A DNA stretch of 64,000 nt from assembly GCA_947172415.1 (NCBI GenBank), contig OX359199.1:2134001-2198000 (forward strand). The letters are read 5' to 3'. Below the pieces are notes generated by a model. The model worked only from the letters and a program-made list of their open reading frames with translations, did not search any database and was not told the DNA's origin. The stretch comes from Chondrosia reniformis (taxonomy: Eukaryota > Porifera > Demospongiae > Chondrillida > Chondrillidae). The translations under genes were made by a program, and so were the position numbers. This document shows, piece after piece, positions 43,451 through 55,384 of this stretch. How positions within the stretch are numbered: the stretch's first letter is position 1; every line of letters starts with the position of its first letter.

Positions 43451-44594
43451 TTACCATGTTTACAATGAGAAGAAAAACCAGTTAACACATATTTAGCTTT
43501 GCCTGTGGTACATAAGTTTTGAAAGTAATATGTGAATGAATGTCACAGTTGAAGACTACTTCAATACATATTGATAAGAGGAAAGTACTGTGAAAGTACT
43601 ATTCAGGTCTTATAACAAGTCCATTTATATATACTAATCAAGTGTTTTTCAATGTTCAGCTCATACGTGTAAGGATTTCCAACACAAAGATGGATAATAT
43701 CAGTTTCATTCTTGTAATAGGATGACTTTTAAAACTTATACCAGTTAAATATAGAATAAACATGAAGCGGAGCATGAACTAGAGTAAGCTGGCTAGATCT
43801 GAGATTTAACGTAACACAAACAGTGAAGAATGTACATAATTAGAATATTTAGTATATAAGCTATGTATACCTTGCTGATCTTTTGTTGGATTTGCTTTAG
43901 CTCCTGAGCCATCCTTGAAGGTTGAACCTACATTCAACAAGTGTACATTCTAAGAGCAACTAATTTACAGATCAGAAAAAATTTACCTTTTACATTTGTA
44001 GAAAGATTACAATGAAAACTGAAACGGTCAATAGATTTAACTCCTTGTAGAGACACATTTTCATAAGGTGGATCTTTAGAAGTGGACCCACAATTTGGTA
44101 CAAGAGTGAGAAATGGAGGATACATCTCTACTTTAAAGTCATCTCTTAATTTCCTTTTATTTCCAATTTGATATACAATTTTCTTCTTCTCAATCTGTAT
44201 ATACACAAATACAAGAATAATCCAGTGAATAGGTATAGCTTTATTAGGCCGGATGGATGATATTTATTTTTCTAATACAGTGAAACTCCTATAAACAGAC
44301 ATTCTGAAGAGATGTACACTTATAGAGTAAAGAAATATATTGTGTTCCTTCTACTGTACAAATCATAATAAAGTAAATGTTTTACGCCCGTATGTAAACC
44401 GTACCTGTAGCCGTGTATACTACGCCCGTAGCTTCCAAAGTGAAATGACTTACTAGCTTCTTTCTCATTAGCCTTTCTTGCCAAACGTGCACTCATATGG
44501 TTGCAGTATTAAAATATACGTACGTATTTCAGTACGTACGTATGTATTTTTAATCGTAATAATCAGATACGGTAGGCGCAAAAAATATGTTACC

Positions 44595-44795
44595 ACTTCG
44601 AAGCGAACTTCGCTAGAAAACTTCGGGCTAACTTCGTGCGAACTACGGGCCAACTTCGTACGAACTTAGGGCTCACTTCGTGCCAACTTCGGGCCAACTT
44701 CGTGCCAACTTGGGGCCAAATTCGTGCGAACTTCGGGCCAACTTCGTGCGAATTTCGGGCCAACTTCGTGAGAACTTCTTCCCCTTAGGACCAAC
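44595..44795 (+). repeat. Left subterminal array of 11-bp unit
   Basis: About 18 units of AACTTCGNGCN with small variations (AACTTCGGGCC, AACTTCGTGCG, AACTACGGGCC). Same unit as the right array. It is likely a set of transposase- or BEN-binding sites. Confidence 0.82.
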
Positions 44796-44959
44796 TTCGT
44801 ACAAAGACATAAGTTTGAACAAACCGTTCGCAGACGAACTTTGAGTAAACATGCATTGTATATAGTGTGCTTGTGTTAATCTAAAGAATTTCGCACCTGA
44901 GGTGCAATCTATCTGAGATTTTTAATTTTGGGAAGAGAACTGAAGGAAGATCGTCAAGT

Positions 44960-46290
44960 ATGTCAACTCAGCGAACAGCACATAAAGAAGATGCAATTCG
45001 GGCGAAAGGTACAAGCTGTCTACGTGTATGTATGCTGTATTATAATATAAAATAGCTGCAAGTAGGATAAATTGCAACTTCGTGTATAGCTATTAACATG
45101 CAGCTGCATAATAAACTTCTTCAGGATCTCCGCAACACATTCTGGTTTTTTGGGAAGAAGAAGGCTTGACCTCAATTGTCAAGGCTTCCCAGCTTCTAGA
45201 GCCATCACAGCCAGAGAAAGGATCAAAGGTTAAAGTTAAATGGGGCAGAAGAGTCTTTCCTGCCACTCTTCTCGAAATTGGCAGCAAAGATGCATTGAAG
45301 AAGAAGCAAAAAGAGATCCAGAAGAATGATGACATTGAAGTGGAACCTCCAAACAAAAGAAAGTGCACAAAGACAGCTACAAGTAATAAAGGAAAAAAGG
45401 AAGTGACCATCCTATGTGTCACAAAACCGCCTGAACCAGTGTTTGTATCATCACCTGAGATAACCCCAGAACCTGGAATGCCATCACCTGAGGTAACCCA
45501 AGAACCTAGAATGCCATCACCTGAGGTAACCCAAGAACCTAGAATGCCATCACCAGAGATAACCCTAGAACCTGTTGAAGCCTTGGAAGTACCCCTCCCA
45601 GATGTGCCTTTACCAGAAATACCTGTAGAGAAAACTCCATTGTCAAGTTATGCTGTGTCACAGCCTGACTTGATTCTAGATCTGCAGAAGGTATTTGATG
45701 AACTGTGGGCACAAAGGTTCACCTTGCAAACCATTGAAGGTTACGTACATGAGCAGTTCATGAAAATTCAAGCAATGCAAGATTTGCAAGCAGCAAAGAT
45801 TCTCGAGTTGCAACCTAAACTTGAGAATCAAGAATGCCAGCCAGTTCCTGCTGTTAGCAGACAAGGCGAGCTTGAGCAATGCCTCCTGCCAAATGAGCTG
45901 TCACCAGCCATTGGATATCAAATGTACCATAGGGAGGCCTTTCGTGATGTTGAAAACTTGCCCCAGCTCCACAGCACCCCAGTTTCAGCCTGCAATCAGC
46001 CTGCACTGGAAACAGCTGCTGATGTGATTGCTAACAACCAGAAGTTACTTCAGTCTACAACCAAAGCTGGACGCCTGGCTGTCAAATTGGCAAGGGATAG
46101 CTACTTTGGTGAAGAAGTGTTGAGAGAAAGTACAGTATCAAGTTTGCCAAGAGAAAAACTGAAGGAAATCAAAGCACGGCTGTATGAAGTCTATCGCTTT
46201 AATAATCAAGTGGAATTTGAACCATTGTGGCAAAAGTGCCTTATTTCTATAGGTAAAGCCTGCCAGGCACTCAGGGCAAAAAACAACTAA
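44960..46290 (+). CDS. BEN-domain protein encoded in the transposon, two exons, intact
   Basis: Exon 1 is 44960-45008 (MSTQRTAHKEDAIRAK, G|gtacaa); exon 2 is 45125-46290 (acceptor ttcttcag). The phase closes and gives 404 residues. Order: N-terminal beta-like segment (HILVFWEEEGLTSIV, then VKVKWGRRVFPATLLEIGSK), resembling a Tudor-like module; basic stretch (KKKQKEIQK, NKRKC); Pro-rich repeats with SPEVTQEPRMP twice plus variants; a Gln-rich helical part; and a C-terminal BEN-like domain from about residue 310 (LARDSYFGEEVLRESTVSSL, LKEIKARLYEVY, PLWQKCLISIGKACQALR). BEN domains bind DNA and often act in chromatin repression. The intact frame in an otherwise old element suggests a role in transposition or recent activity. 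Position inside the inverted ends supports it as transposon cargo. Confidence 0.78.
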
Positions 46291-47554
46291 CGAACTTCTC
46301 TAACATGTATATGCATATGTCACATGTACACTCCACCTTTACATGGCATGCATGTGTTGTAGTATCATATTATTATTGTATTGTTATATACATATTTCTT
46401 AAATATATATCCATAAAGTACAACATAGCTGCTGTTAATAGTTTGCCTAACAATAATATAGGTTCATTAATATCCAGTGGGTCTACCTTCACATTCGATG
46501 ACTTTAGGCAAAACTTTGGCTAAATGATTGATATATTTGCAACACTTTGTGACATCAACTGTTTCCCAAAATGCAGCTATTCCTTGAATTAGCTCTTCTT
46601 TGCTTCTTGGTTTCACTTCTCTTCTCAAATGCTCCTTCAGTTTGTGCCATAAATTCTCTATTGGGTTGCAATCAGGTGACTCAGGTGGGGTACGCCACCA
46701 ATTGATTCCCTTGTCTTGAAAGAACTGCTGTGCAAGAGCAGATGTATGTTTCGGGTCATTATCCTGAACAAACCTGTGTCCATTTGGATACAACACTTGA
46801 ATCATTGGCAGCAAGGTTTTGTCCAGGATGTTTACATATGCCACAGCATCCATGCAGCCTTCAAAGATGCAAACTCCTGATCTGCCCTTCTTATTTATGG
46901 CTGGCCACACGTGAACCTTTGTCGGGTGTTTTGGTCTTGGCTTGTACCTTGGTTTAAGGCCAGACTTGGTGCAGCAGAATCGCCGATGGGTCTCTATTTG
47001 CACCGTCGTCTCGTCTGAATAGATGCAGTCAGTGAAGTCATCTCCTATGTTCTTCCTCGCCCATTCCAATCACTTTTCCTTGTTTACATCACGGATCATT
47101 TGACAGTAGGCACTACCACGGCGTGTCCATCCAAGCTGAGTGCGACATTTCAATGCCGTTCTTTCACATATCTGATGGCCATGCTCTGACAACATTTTCT
47201 TCAGTTCTTTTGCTGTAGTTTCATCATCTGCCATCATCTTCCCATCCACCAATCCTCTACGCTAGTGGAACATGTCCACACTTCCGGGAATTTCAGTAAA
47301 AGTCGCTAACTAACACTCTTTTTTAGTTTATTCTATTTGACGGTAGAAACATCGTATCGTTAAACAAATTATATAGAATTGAAGCGCTTTTCTTTCTTAA
47401 TATTTTGGCTACAAGAGCGTCACAATTACAGGCTTAAAGGAGAAGTTAAGCGGCCGTAAGTGAGAGGTGCGAAATCACCAAAAATGTTTTATTAGACAGT
47501 GGAAAATACGAATACAGAATAAATGGTGACACCAATCTATGAAGGACAATGATA

Positions 47555-47735
47555 TCTAACAATTGTATGTATACTCCTTTTAAATTCCCTTTAGTTCATG
47601 AATTATAATCGAAAACATATTTTCGTAGCTTTTTCGGGTACCTATAGTACTTCATATCTCGGTTAAACAAGGGAATATTCCAGGAGTATACATACAACTT
47701 TTAGGCTGTTACTTACTGAAGAGATTGATGTCAAA
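47555..47735. repeat. Inverted repeat inside the nested MITE
   Basis: TTGTATGTATACTCCTTTTAA and the mirrored GGAGTATACATACAACTTTT, with AATTCCCTTTA against GGGAATATTCC, can form an imperfect hairpin of about 150 bp. Confidence 0.6.
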
Positions 47736-48079
47736 AAATAGTTAGATTTACAATCCTCCACTGTCTAATAATCAGTTTATTTTCCATTTGTCTCTTCTCC
47801 TTCGAAAAATGGTATTGTCACGTGATTATCAGCCACAATTAGTAGTATAGCTTAGCCATCATACAATGACGTTTTATGACGTTGCATATGCACCCAAATA
47901 TTTGGTAACGTGTTATACAACCATTAGAAGTAAAGCTTCTCGGTAGCGAGACAGTTTCCTTGATCAAAGTTTTTGTTGTCGTAGGAGGTAAGTGGAAACA
48001 GTAAGCATATTGCATGTCTACTAATATCTATGTAAATATCAATGGCGAAAATGTATGAGCAATTAACGAAGCATAATCA

Positions 48080-48312
48080 AAAGAAAAAGAATAGAACGTT
48101 TTGGTCAAGTAGGCCTTAATTCCTCAGCTAATAATAATTGCTGAGGAATTAAGGCCTACATAACCGTAACGTTCTATTCTTCTTTTGAATATTAACGTAG
48201 TATAATGATGAATTAAGGCCTACGTGACCGAAACGTTCTATTCTTCTTTTTTAATATTAACATAGTATAATCAAAAGGAAAATAAAACGTTTCGGTCACG
48301 TAGGCCTTTATG
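48080..48312. repeat. Cluster of nested palindromes
   Basis: AGAATAGAACGTTTTGGTCA, AGTAGGCCTTAATTCCTCAGC and the mirror GCTGAGGAATTAAGGCCTAC, AACGTTCTATTCT form a long arm pair around TAATAATAATT. The motif GGCCTACGTGACCGAAACGT occurs again, with its inverse ACGTTTCGGTCACGTAGGCC at 48282-48301. At least four alternating arms occur in 230 bp. Confidence 0.75.
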
Positions 48313-48829
48313 GGCCTTCCTCCGTCGTTGGCCTTCCTACGCTATTCTATAATTTAACATCTATAACGACTAGTGATGAATGGTGACGTTTCAGTGCTGG
48401 GTGCTCCGCTTCACGCGCAGGTCACATGCTAAAGACACTTCCGCCTGGAATGTGACACTTCTGTAGGCGATAATAAGACGATTTACAAAAATCGGAAATT
48501 CGTGGACATGTTCCACATGCGTAATTTCAGCATTTATCTTTGACCTTCGACCTGCGCCTTCTCGTCTACCAATAGTACCACACTCTTTATACTTATTTAG
48601 AAATTTATGGACTCCTTGTCTTGTGGCTGGAAGATTCTCTCTTGCCAGAATCTTTGCAATTAATGGTGCCTTGTACCCATCTGGCCAAAGACTAACAATT
48701 CTCTGCCGTTTGTACTCTCTGAATGAAGCCATAACTCGCGATAGACCGACTCTCCTCTTGCAACTTGAAGCGACATGCGCACACAACACATTCACTCCCT
48801 AGTAACGCTGGTGTTAACGATCGGTCGAA

Positions 48830-49068
48830 CTTCGAACGAACTTCGGGCAAACTTCGAACGAACTTCGGGCAAACTTCGAACGAACTTCGGGCAAACTTCG
48901 AACGAACTTCGGGCAAACTTCGAACGAACTTCGGGCAAACTTCGAACGAACTTCGGGCAAACTTCGAACGAACTTCGTACAAACTTAGGGCTCACTTCGT
49001 ACACACTTGGAGCCCACTTCGGGCGAACTTTATACGAACTACAGGCGAAGTTCGCGAAGAACGAACTT
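48830..49068 (+). repeat. Right subterminal array of 11-bp unit (22-bp higher-order unit)
   Basis: Between about 48832 and 48975 the dimer AACTTCGAACG + AACTTCGGGCA is repeated about six times almost perfectly, then degrades. The unit length of 22 makes all frames open and similar, so long ORFs here are artefacts. Confidence 0.88.
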
Positions 49069-49836
49069 CGCATGGTAACATAAATTTTGCAGCTACCGTA
49101 TATATGTATTAACACCCACGTAGTATATTGGTAGAACGGCCGTACTTTTGGATGACTACACCCGTACCTGTATCCGTACTACACCCGTACCTTTGTAAGC
49201 TATGCCCGTTGCCGTATCTGTACTACAACCATATTGACACCCGTCCGTAACTCGCAAAACGTTTACTTTATTACAATTTGTATCGTATCTTGGCAATCTC
49301 CCAAAAAGGACAGACTGTCCAGTAGCCAGTTCAGGACCTCATAAATTACATAATAAGAATTCACCTCAAAAATTAGACATTTCTCAATAAATCAGCAGCA
49401 AATAGATTTATGTTTTACACTACATCTTTAAGCTGGTCTGTAACTATTCAATAAATAAATATTTGAAAAAGAGTATATTACAACTTTTACTTATTAACAG
49501 ACAAAAATAGCCCCTAAATAAACTATACACCAATATTAGTAATTACTCAGCCACAAAAACCATTTTACAGGCCACTTTATATAATCTCTAATCAATACGT
49601 ATAGTTCTATACAAAGTCCTAATTTGATGCTCTGTATTACAAACCTGTTGGGCTCCAGAAATTACACCATGGCAACCGGGTTCTAGCTTACACTTCAATA
49701 TTTCTCTCCCTTCCACAAATGTGAATTCATAAGGTTGTCCAACTCTGCTAAACACTTTCCAATATTTTTCTAAAATCTAGAGGATGTACATAAGTTAGGT
49801 AAACCAGAAAACATTTCTAGAAAAGTAAACACGAAC

Positions 49837-50399
49837 CTGGATCCAAACATTATGTTTGTAAGTAGCAGCTATTCGTGTGGTTATACTAGTATCCTTTGAC
49901 TCCCACTTCCAAGCAGAAGCAAGATACTCAAAAGGATCATTTAAACGTGAAGCATTAGTAAAGAGGGTGCAGTGTCCTGTGATGAGGAAATCCCTGCCAT
50001 TACCTGCCCCTTCATAGTCTTCAAATGTGAACTTGTTATTCACAGGAGAGTGAGGTGCCATCATCATCTTCACTCTGTCAGCATCTGCACTCCAGTGAGG
50101 AAGGTGGAGGGTGATGGGACTCTTGATGTCTTTACTGTTGTAGTAGATATACACCACAGGGCTGGCCAGTTTATAACCATCTGGTGCCACCAGAGGACCA
50201 TCCATTATAATACCATATCTGATCTGCACCTTCCTCTTCTTAGCAACAGCTCCCTCTGGTACCTCCAGATAAGTGGCGTCACTCTCCACCGGTGTGTCCC
50301 TTTCCAGTTCCAAACTGAACCTTCCTCCAGTTTGGTCTACTTGAAGAGACTGTATCCCAAATGGGATCCAACACAGCTGGTCTAGTTGCTCTTCATGCT
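49837..50399 (-). CDS. Gene C ZU5 exon
   Basis: 563 nt (one extra codon, KKRKVQIRYG). It contains [22 protein letters not shown] and [20 protein letters not shown]. The exon is intact. Confidence 0.8.
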
Positions 50400-51336
50400 C
50401 TTTGAATTAGATAATGTAACAGAAGCAGTATTCATACATATGAGGATACTTGCAATGATGAGGGTCCTATAATTGATGTACGTATTGTACATATACATAC
50501 ATAGAACAATATACTCACCTAATTCATGAGGGGAGGGGTCACCAGGTTCTTTTGGATCCAGTGACTCAGAACCAGACACTAGAGAACTCTAACAAAGTAA
50601 TTCATACATAATATTTAGTAACTACTAAATGACATGCATACCTTCTGAAGTATCTTTTGTTTCTCAGAGCAAGTTGCAACAGAGTCCATAAACTTTGATT
50701 TCATTGACTCAATCGATTTGGGAGATTTCAATTGTTTGGCACTAAAAATGGCTATAATCATAAAAATTAATTACTCTTATTTCTTTAATAATGAACTTTC
50801 ACAATTAAACTTACTGTCTTCATATTCTTCTTCTGGTGACAATATCCTTTTAGACTATATACGTGGGGGAAGATGAGACATTAAGTACTGTAACTTAATA
50901 AATATAAATGTATGTTTTTTAGCACACACACAAAGTAATGGCAGAAACTATTGCTTGATTATATTTTAGTCTTATTACTGAAGCATATTATTAGTAATTT
51001 TATTAAACCAGCTATTCAGTGACCTTAAAATTCATCTTTGTTAAACTTTCCAAACTGTACATGCGTTTTATAAATTAAAATGTTTACTAAATAGGTATCA
51101 ATGTAAATAGTCAACTGAAATATGGGAATGTATACTGTTCAGTGGAATGTTCAATTTTATGATTTGACAGATTCTGTTTTGCATGGTTCTTCAATCATAC
51201 ATACAATGATAAAGTTTAATATCAAATAGTTTTGTAGCTGGAGGTTATTCTGCAGTCAGTTCGAATTCACACAGAGCAGTAAGCATCATTGACAAAATTC
51301 TGAATGGAAACACTTCTAACAGTAGTGTATGTATAC

Positions 51337-51536
51337 CTTTGTATTCAAATGTGGATTTGAAAAGGAGGTCTGACTATAGACATGTGTCCTGGAGGTTGCA
51401 GTTGCAGGTCGAGGTGGATATATTCTACTTATTGCAGCTTTCTTAGCATGTTGAACTGCTGAAAAACCTTTCTTCTTCAGTATTCTCTTAAATTCTTTTT
51501 CTTTCAACTGATCTTCCCAAAACATTTGTATGATTT
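51337..51536 (-). CDS. Gene C basic helical exon
   Basis: It encodes MFWEDQLKEKEFKRILKKKG, then HAKKAAISRIYPPRPATATS. It parallels gene A 8637-8827 and is open, with the same phase. Confidence 0.55.
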
Positions 51537-51539
51537 CTA

Positions 51540-54310
51540 GAGAGAAAATATTATACTAGAATATACACAAGTAAACAGTATAAAATTAAAAGCACACCTT
51601 AAGTAAACTCCTGCAGTGTAACCACTTTGACTGTAAAAGTGTCTTGTTAACATTTCCACTACCCATACCTACCTATATATAGCCAATATAACTACTCAGC
51701 AGTTGGTGCACTTACTTATATACAATCTTATTAAGCTAGATGCTCTTAATTTTGTAGAGTGTTTGTGGAACAAAGGGATTCCACTAAATATGGTCATAAC
51801 TTTGAACCCATTCTAATCTTTCTATATCCACATATAATGTAAATAAATTAAATGTAACTGCTCTTGATATTTTAATCATATGAAATCATAACAACATAGA
51901 GGGTTATTAGAGAATGTGACTATGACAGATAATCCTACATTCAGTGGAGATTGCAACAACCATATCGCCTCTATATACACATTATCATGGATATACTAGA
52001 AGTATATAGGGATCGATGCACCCAAAGATAGAAGTGATGTGTATAGTTAAGTTTCAGTATGCCACTTCTGCAATGTTAGCCTTATCATATGATCACTTTC
52101 TTGTTTCGTTACTTTTTCTAGTGTGCCAATCATTGTTATAGTGCCATCCCTACTTTAAACTTTATTTAACTTTATAAATACAGAGAATTTGAAATTTAAT
52201 TAAAAAATGGCATTCGAAGAGGCCCTAAATATTTGGCACCTTCAAAAGTAACACGCTTCGGATACAGCGTGTTGAAATCTAGGGTAACCTATTCCCTAGT
52301 TCAGAAACATTCATGACCATTTAGTACTTGTATGTACCTGTGTAAGTTCGCATGTTCGCGCTAGCTCATTTGAAAGAAGAAAAAATGAGGAATTTCAGAA
52401 TTTGGCCTATTTCGGTTTAACCACTTTGTGAAGGTTGTAGAGCATCTAAACATGTTTTGGCGTTTAGCAAAGCAGGCAAAAATGACTGCAAACACTCAAA
52501 TACAAGCAAAAATCCTATCGCTGTTGATTTATTAGGTGTTAATTGATAATACATTGGATAGGGCGGCCATGTTTTTTTCGGCCATCCCGACCCCTTTAAG
52601 ACTGGAACCTTTGTTGATATATGGCATGCAGATGCATCATCTTAGTCTATACTAAGGTGTGAAAAGGTAATTGGTAGGCCACCTTGGCAATTGGATGATC
52701 TGTATCAACTACTTCTCTCTATGCAGTAGTTGAGAATTTCAAAGCCTACAACAGTGTGACTAAAGTCTTGTACTGTTTAAAATATTGATTATCCTATGGG
52801 TCACTTGGACCTCATAAATTTGTAACTTGTACTGTGTAGTACTTGATTGTAATTTTATACATTTGCCAATAACTTTCACTGTGTAGTGTACTTGAGTGTA
52901 ATTAGCCAGCAAAGTACTTCACTATACCTTAGACATTCACTATGAGCAATTTCGTCATGAGATTCTACTGTATGTACACATGGAAAATGTACACACATGG
53001 ATAAGAATAAAGCCTTGTTGAATATCAGTAAAATAAATTTATTAATTCTGGACGTTTCAATCCGAAGGTCTTCATCAATAATACAGGAATGGGAATATCA
53101 AGTAGGAAATTAGTAAATTCATGTTGCTGACGCTCAACAAGGCTTTATTCTCATAATGATCGAAACAAACACTCCTAATTCCTACACATGGACAAGTAAA
53201 ATATGAATAAAAAACATAAAAAGAGAAGACAGAGCTTAAATTACCAAAGTTTTAATACGGTCGACTAAACAAATTTCTTTTGCATCAATATAGGGACAAG
53301 TCTGCCTCAAACTTAACGGGAACGTGTACAGATACGCTTTGATCTAACTCTAACCTTCACTATAACTCACTTATTCGTTAGCCCCTTCTCGTAGGAGAGC
53401 GTCGACTTGTCATAGCCGTTCACAAAAGGGATGATCTTCTTTAGCAACGAGGCGGTGACGTTTTCGCAATGTCACATGATTCTCTAAATGTGTACGGAGT
53501 GACAAACGAGGGTGTTGGTGATGCACTAGAGAAACATTACAATACATCACCAGATTGCGCAATCATAAGCTTGCATTCTTCATTATATCTTCATTATTTT
53601 GCAATTTTAATTAACCAATATTTCGCCAGATGTTTGTCATACACATGTACCATCATATATGTCGGTTTCACAGTAATCTGACAAATTGATAATTTGGTTC
53701 AATATAAATTTTCTATAGCTTTTCTATAGTCCTATGGCATTTTATATGCAGACTTTGTCCTCTGTTTTCTAACACAGAGGCCTAAATGAAAAATCCCTTA
53801 ATTTAAAATGAGTTTTATGCCCTAAACTTTATGATACTATGCCCATTCTGTTGCTAGGTCCTTTCTTGGAGCCATATGAATTATTTATATTAATTATATT
53901 ATATTAGATTACCTTGGTATATTGAAATTCTATTAAATGATACCAAGAAGACATTTTCTGTTGTAAAACTAAAAGTGTATACCTTTCACATGGCTAAGAA
54001 CAATGGGATATACATACGTATGTATATAACCAAATGTATTACAACATAAAAACTAGATATTGAGCTTAAACTTAGTTATGTTTTCTCGTACAGCAACAGC
54101 TTATTCATACAATTCCATATAATTAAATAGTTCAAACAACAATAACTTAAAAATTATAACAATTATGACACTTTTGATTATGGTATTCATTAACACTACG
54201 GAAATTTATTAAATGATACCAAAAACGGTCACATTGACTATAAGAAAATGCACACATTGAAATATACTTAACAGAATAGTGACTCATTCTTTGTGGATAC
54301 TCTCTTGTAC
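51540..54310. other. Gene C intron with nested repeats, no gene seen
   Basis: It contains the GGGCGGCCATG repeat (52400-52605), the shared block 52615-52885, and a 53003-53150 inverted element (AAGAATAAAGCCTTGTTGA / TCAACAAGGCTTTATTCT). The inner motif of that element, on the minus strand, is UUGAUGAAGACC...GAAACGUCC, again hammerhead-like. A short frame at 53469-53681 has no support. Confidence 0.55.
52400..52605 (+). repeat. Dispersed repeat (GGGTGGCCATG family), copy 4
   Basis: It has CTAAACATGTTTTGGCGTTT and ACATTGGATAGGGCGGCCATG. Relative to copy 1 the central part is inverted, showing that the middle is a palindrome. Confidence 0.5.
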
Positions 54311-54314
54311 TAAC

Positions 54315-54856
54315 CTCCTAACTTCTCCCCTAAATCATAGGATCCACCAAATATATCTTGGTATGCCCTTGCTACAGAGCCTGAAATAGATCCATAAAAA
54401 TATCCATAGTAGTAATCTTCAAGTCTGTCAGTAAAGTGTCCTCTTGCTGTAGTGTTTTCTGTATATTTCCCAACTTCTCCCATTAAAACTAATGGAAGGA
54501 CCATGCAGGAATAGGATGTAAAGATTATTTCAACATTAGAGAGGTTCAGTGGATAACACTTTCCCTAACCTTTCAATTTCTGCAACAATACACCTTCTTC
54601 ATGGATATCATGGTACTGTTTAAATAGGAATTTATTAAAGGAAATAATTTCTGCAACCACCAAAGAGACTGTATGAAGATATGAAACCATTACCTTCACA
54701 CATTCAGTAATCATACATCACTTGCATACTTACAACAAAGGTGAGCCGGTAGCTTCTGTAGAATTTGTAATCTGTTCAGGTATCCTTTACTAGTCAGATT
54801 AACTAGAGCCCCAGACAGCTGTAAATCTTTACTTTGATGTAACACTTTGGACAAAA
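54315..54856 (-). pseudogene. Gene C unknown-fold exons (parallel to gene A exons 8-10)
   Basis: Exons 54734-54856 and 54570-54668 have the same lengths as in gene A (123 and 99 nt) and are open. The third (54315-54527, 213 nt) encodes [20 protein letters not shown], but its acceptor is GAAA instead of GAAG, with no nearby AG. Confidence 0.6.
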
Positions 54857-55174
54857 CTGTATCAATGTTGTACATGAAATAGAAATATGATATTAATTGA
54901 GCATCAAATGATAATCAATTGGGATTTACATAAGTGATTGTAAACACATTCATAATAACAAACTACTTTGCTGAATTAATTTTGATAGATTAGAGGTTTT
55001 ATAAATTGGCTTATCAATAGTTGAACGCTTACATTCTCATTCTGACATTACAAAAGGTTATAAATAGACACAGGTAAAGTATACAATTTAGCTCAAGTGT
55101 GTCAGCTGAACTGAACATACGTATAAGGTTGACAGTGTAACACACAGGTTATTCCAGCTAACAGACTGACTCAC

Positions 55175-55384
55175 CTTCTAATGCTTGAAAGGCCTTCCTG
55201 TCAAAGCGCTCTTTTTCAAGATATTGAATCATTTCTTTGATATTTTTAAACGGCTTAACCCACAGACATAAGACTAGCCTCCATTTCCATCCCCTTTCCC
55301 GTACCGTTCTATCTAGATCTAAGACTACATATTTGCACTCATCCTCATCCAAGACCTTTGCTTTGTGTTGACAATACAGCAGAA
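55175..55384 (-). CDS. Gene C divergent CARD-like repeat (with 18-nt insertion)
   Basis: 210 nt, phase 1/1. It has [20 protein letters not shown], then WRLVLCLWVKPFKNIKEMIQ and YLEKERFDRKAFQALE (start of this exon's coding set by homology to 11501-11692). The six extra residues lie between helices 1 and 2. Confidence 0.63.

Larger units (their letters stand above)
47260..48521. mobile_element. 1.26 kb MITE nested in the Tc1-like transposase, TA duplication
   Basis: TA lies at 47258-47259 and 48522-48523. The ends are about 20 bp and inverted (CGCTAGTGGAACATGTCCAC on the left; GTGGACATGTTCCACATGCG on the right). Deleting the element and one TA brings the two transposase halves into one frame, so this was a precise insertion. 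The inside is non-coding with several hairpins. Confidence 0.82.
46467..48732 (-). pseudogene. Tc1-like transposase, split by a nested MITE
   Basis: ATG is at 48732. The N-terminus has FREYKRQRIVSLWPDGYKAP, TRQGVHKFLNKYKECGTIGR and REGAGRRSKIN: the two helix-turn-helix parts and GRR linker of Tc1 transposases. The nested element 47260-48521 interrupts it. The rest gives LVDGKMMADDETTAKELKKM, a single in-frame TGA at 47070-47072, then DCIYSDETTVQ, RFVQDNDPKHTS and PPESPDCNPIENLWHKLKEH, i.e. D, D and E with DD34E-like spacing. It ends at 46467, 177 bp from the convergent BEN gene. Confidence 0.88.
44359..49280. mobile_element. 4.9 kb Tc1-like transposon with 11-bp arrays and a BEN-domain gene
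   Basis: TA flanks both ends (44357-44358, 49281-49282). The outer ends CAAATCATAATAAAGTAAA and the mirrored TTTACTTTATTACAATTTG are followed inward by CCCGTA-rich blocks. A second inverted block (ATACGGTAGG...ATATGTTACCA at 44570-44601; mirrored TGGTAACATAAA...TACCGTAT at 49072-49100) leads to arrays of an 11-bp unit on both sides. Between the arrays an intact plus-strand BEN-domain gene converges on a minus-strand Tc1-like transposase. The element lies in one intron of gene C; the matching intron of gene B lacks it. Confidence 0.78.

Noticed and set aside
48830..48975. CRISPR array
   Set aside because: The units are contiguous with no unique spacers, in a eukaryotic transposon. The same applies to the minisatellite at 34208-34512.
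48765..49115. Four overlapping open frames with periodic peptides on both strands
   Set aside because: They are produced by the 22-bp tandem unit, which has no stop in several frames; no start context, splicing or homology supports a protein.
53469..53681. Possible small protein starting MSHDSLNVYGVTNEG
   Set aside because: The frame has no splice partner, no paralogue at the matching place in gene A, and lies among repeats in an intron of gene C.
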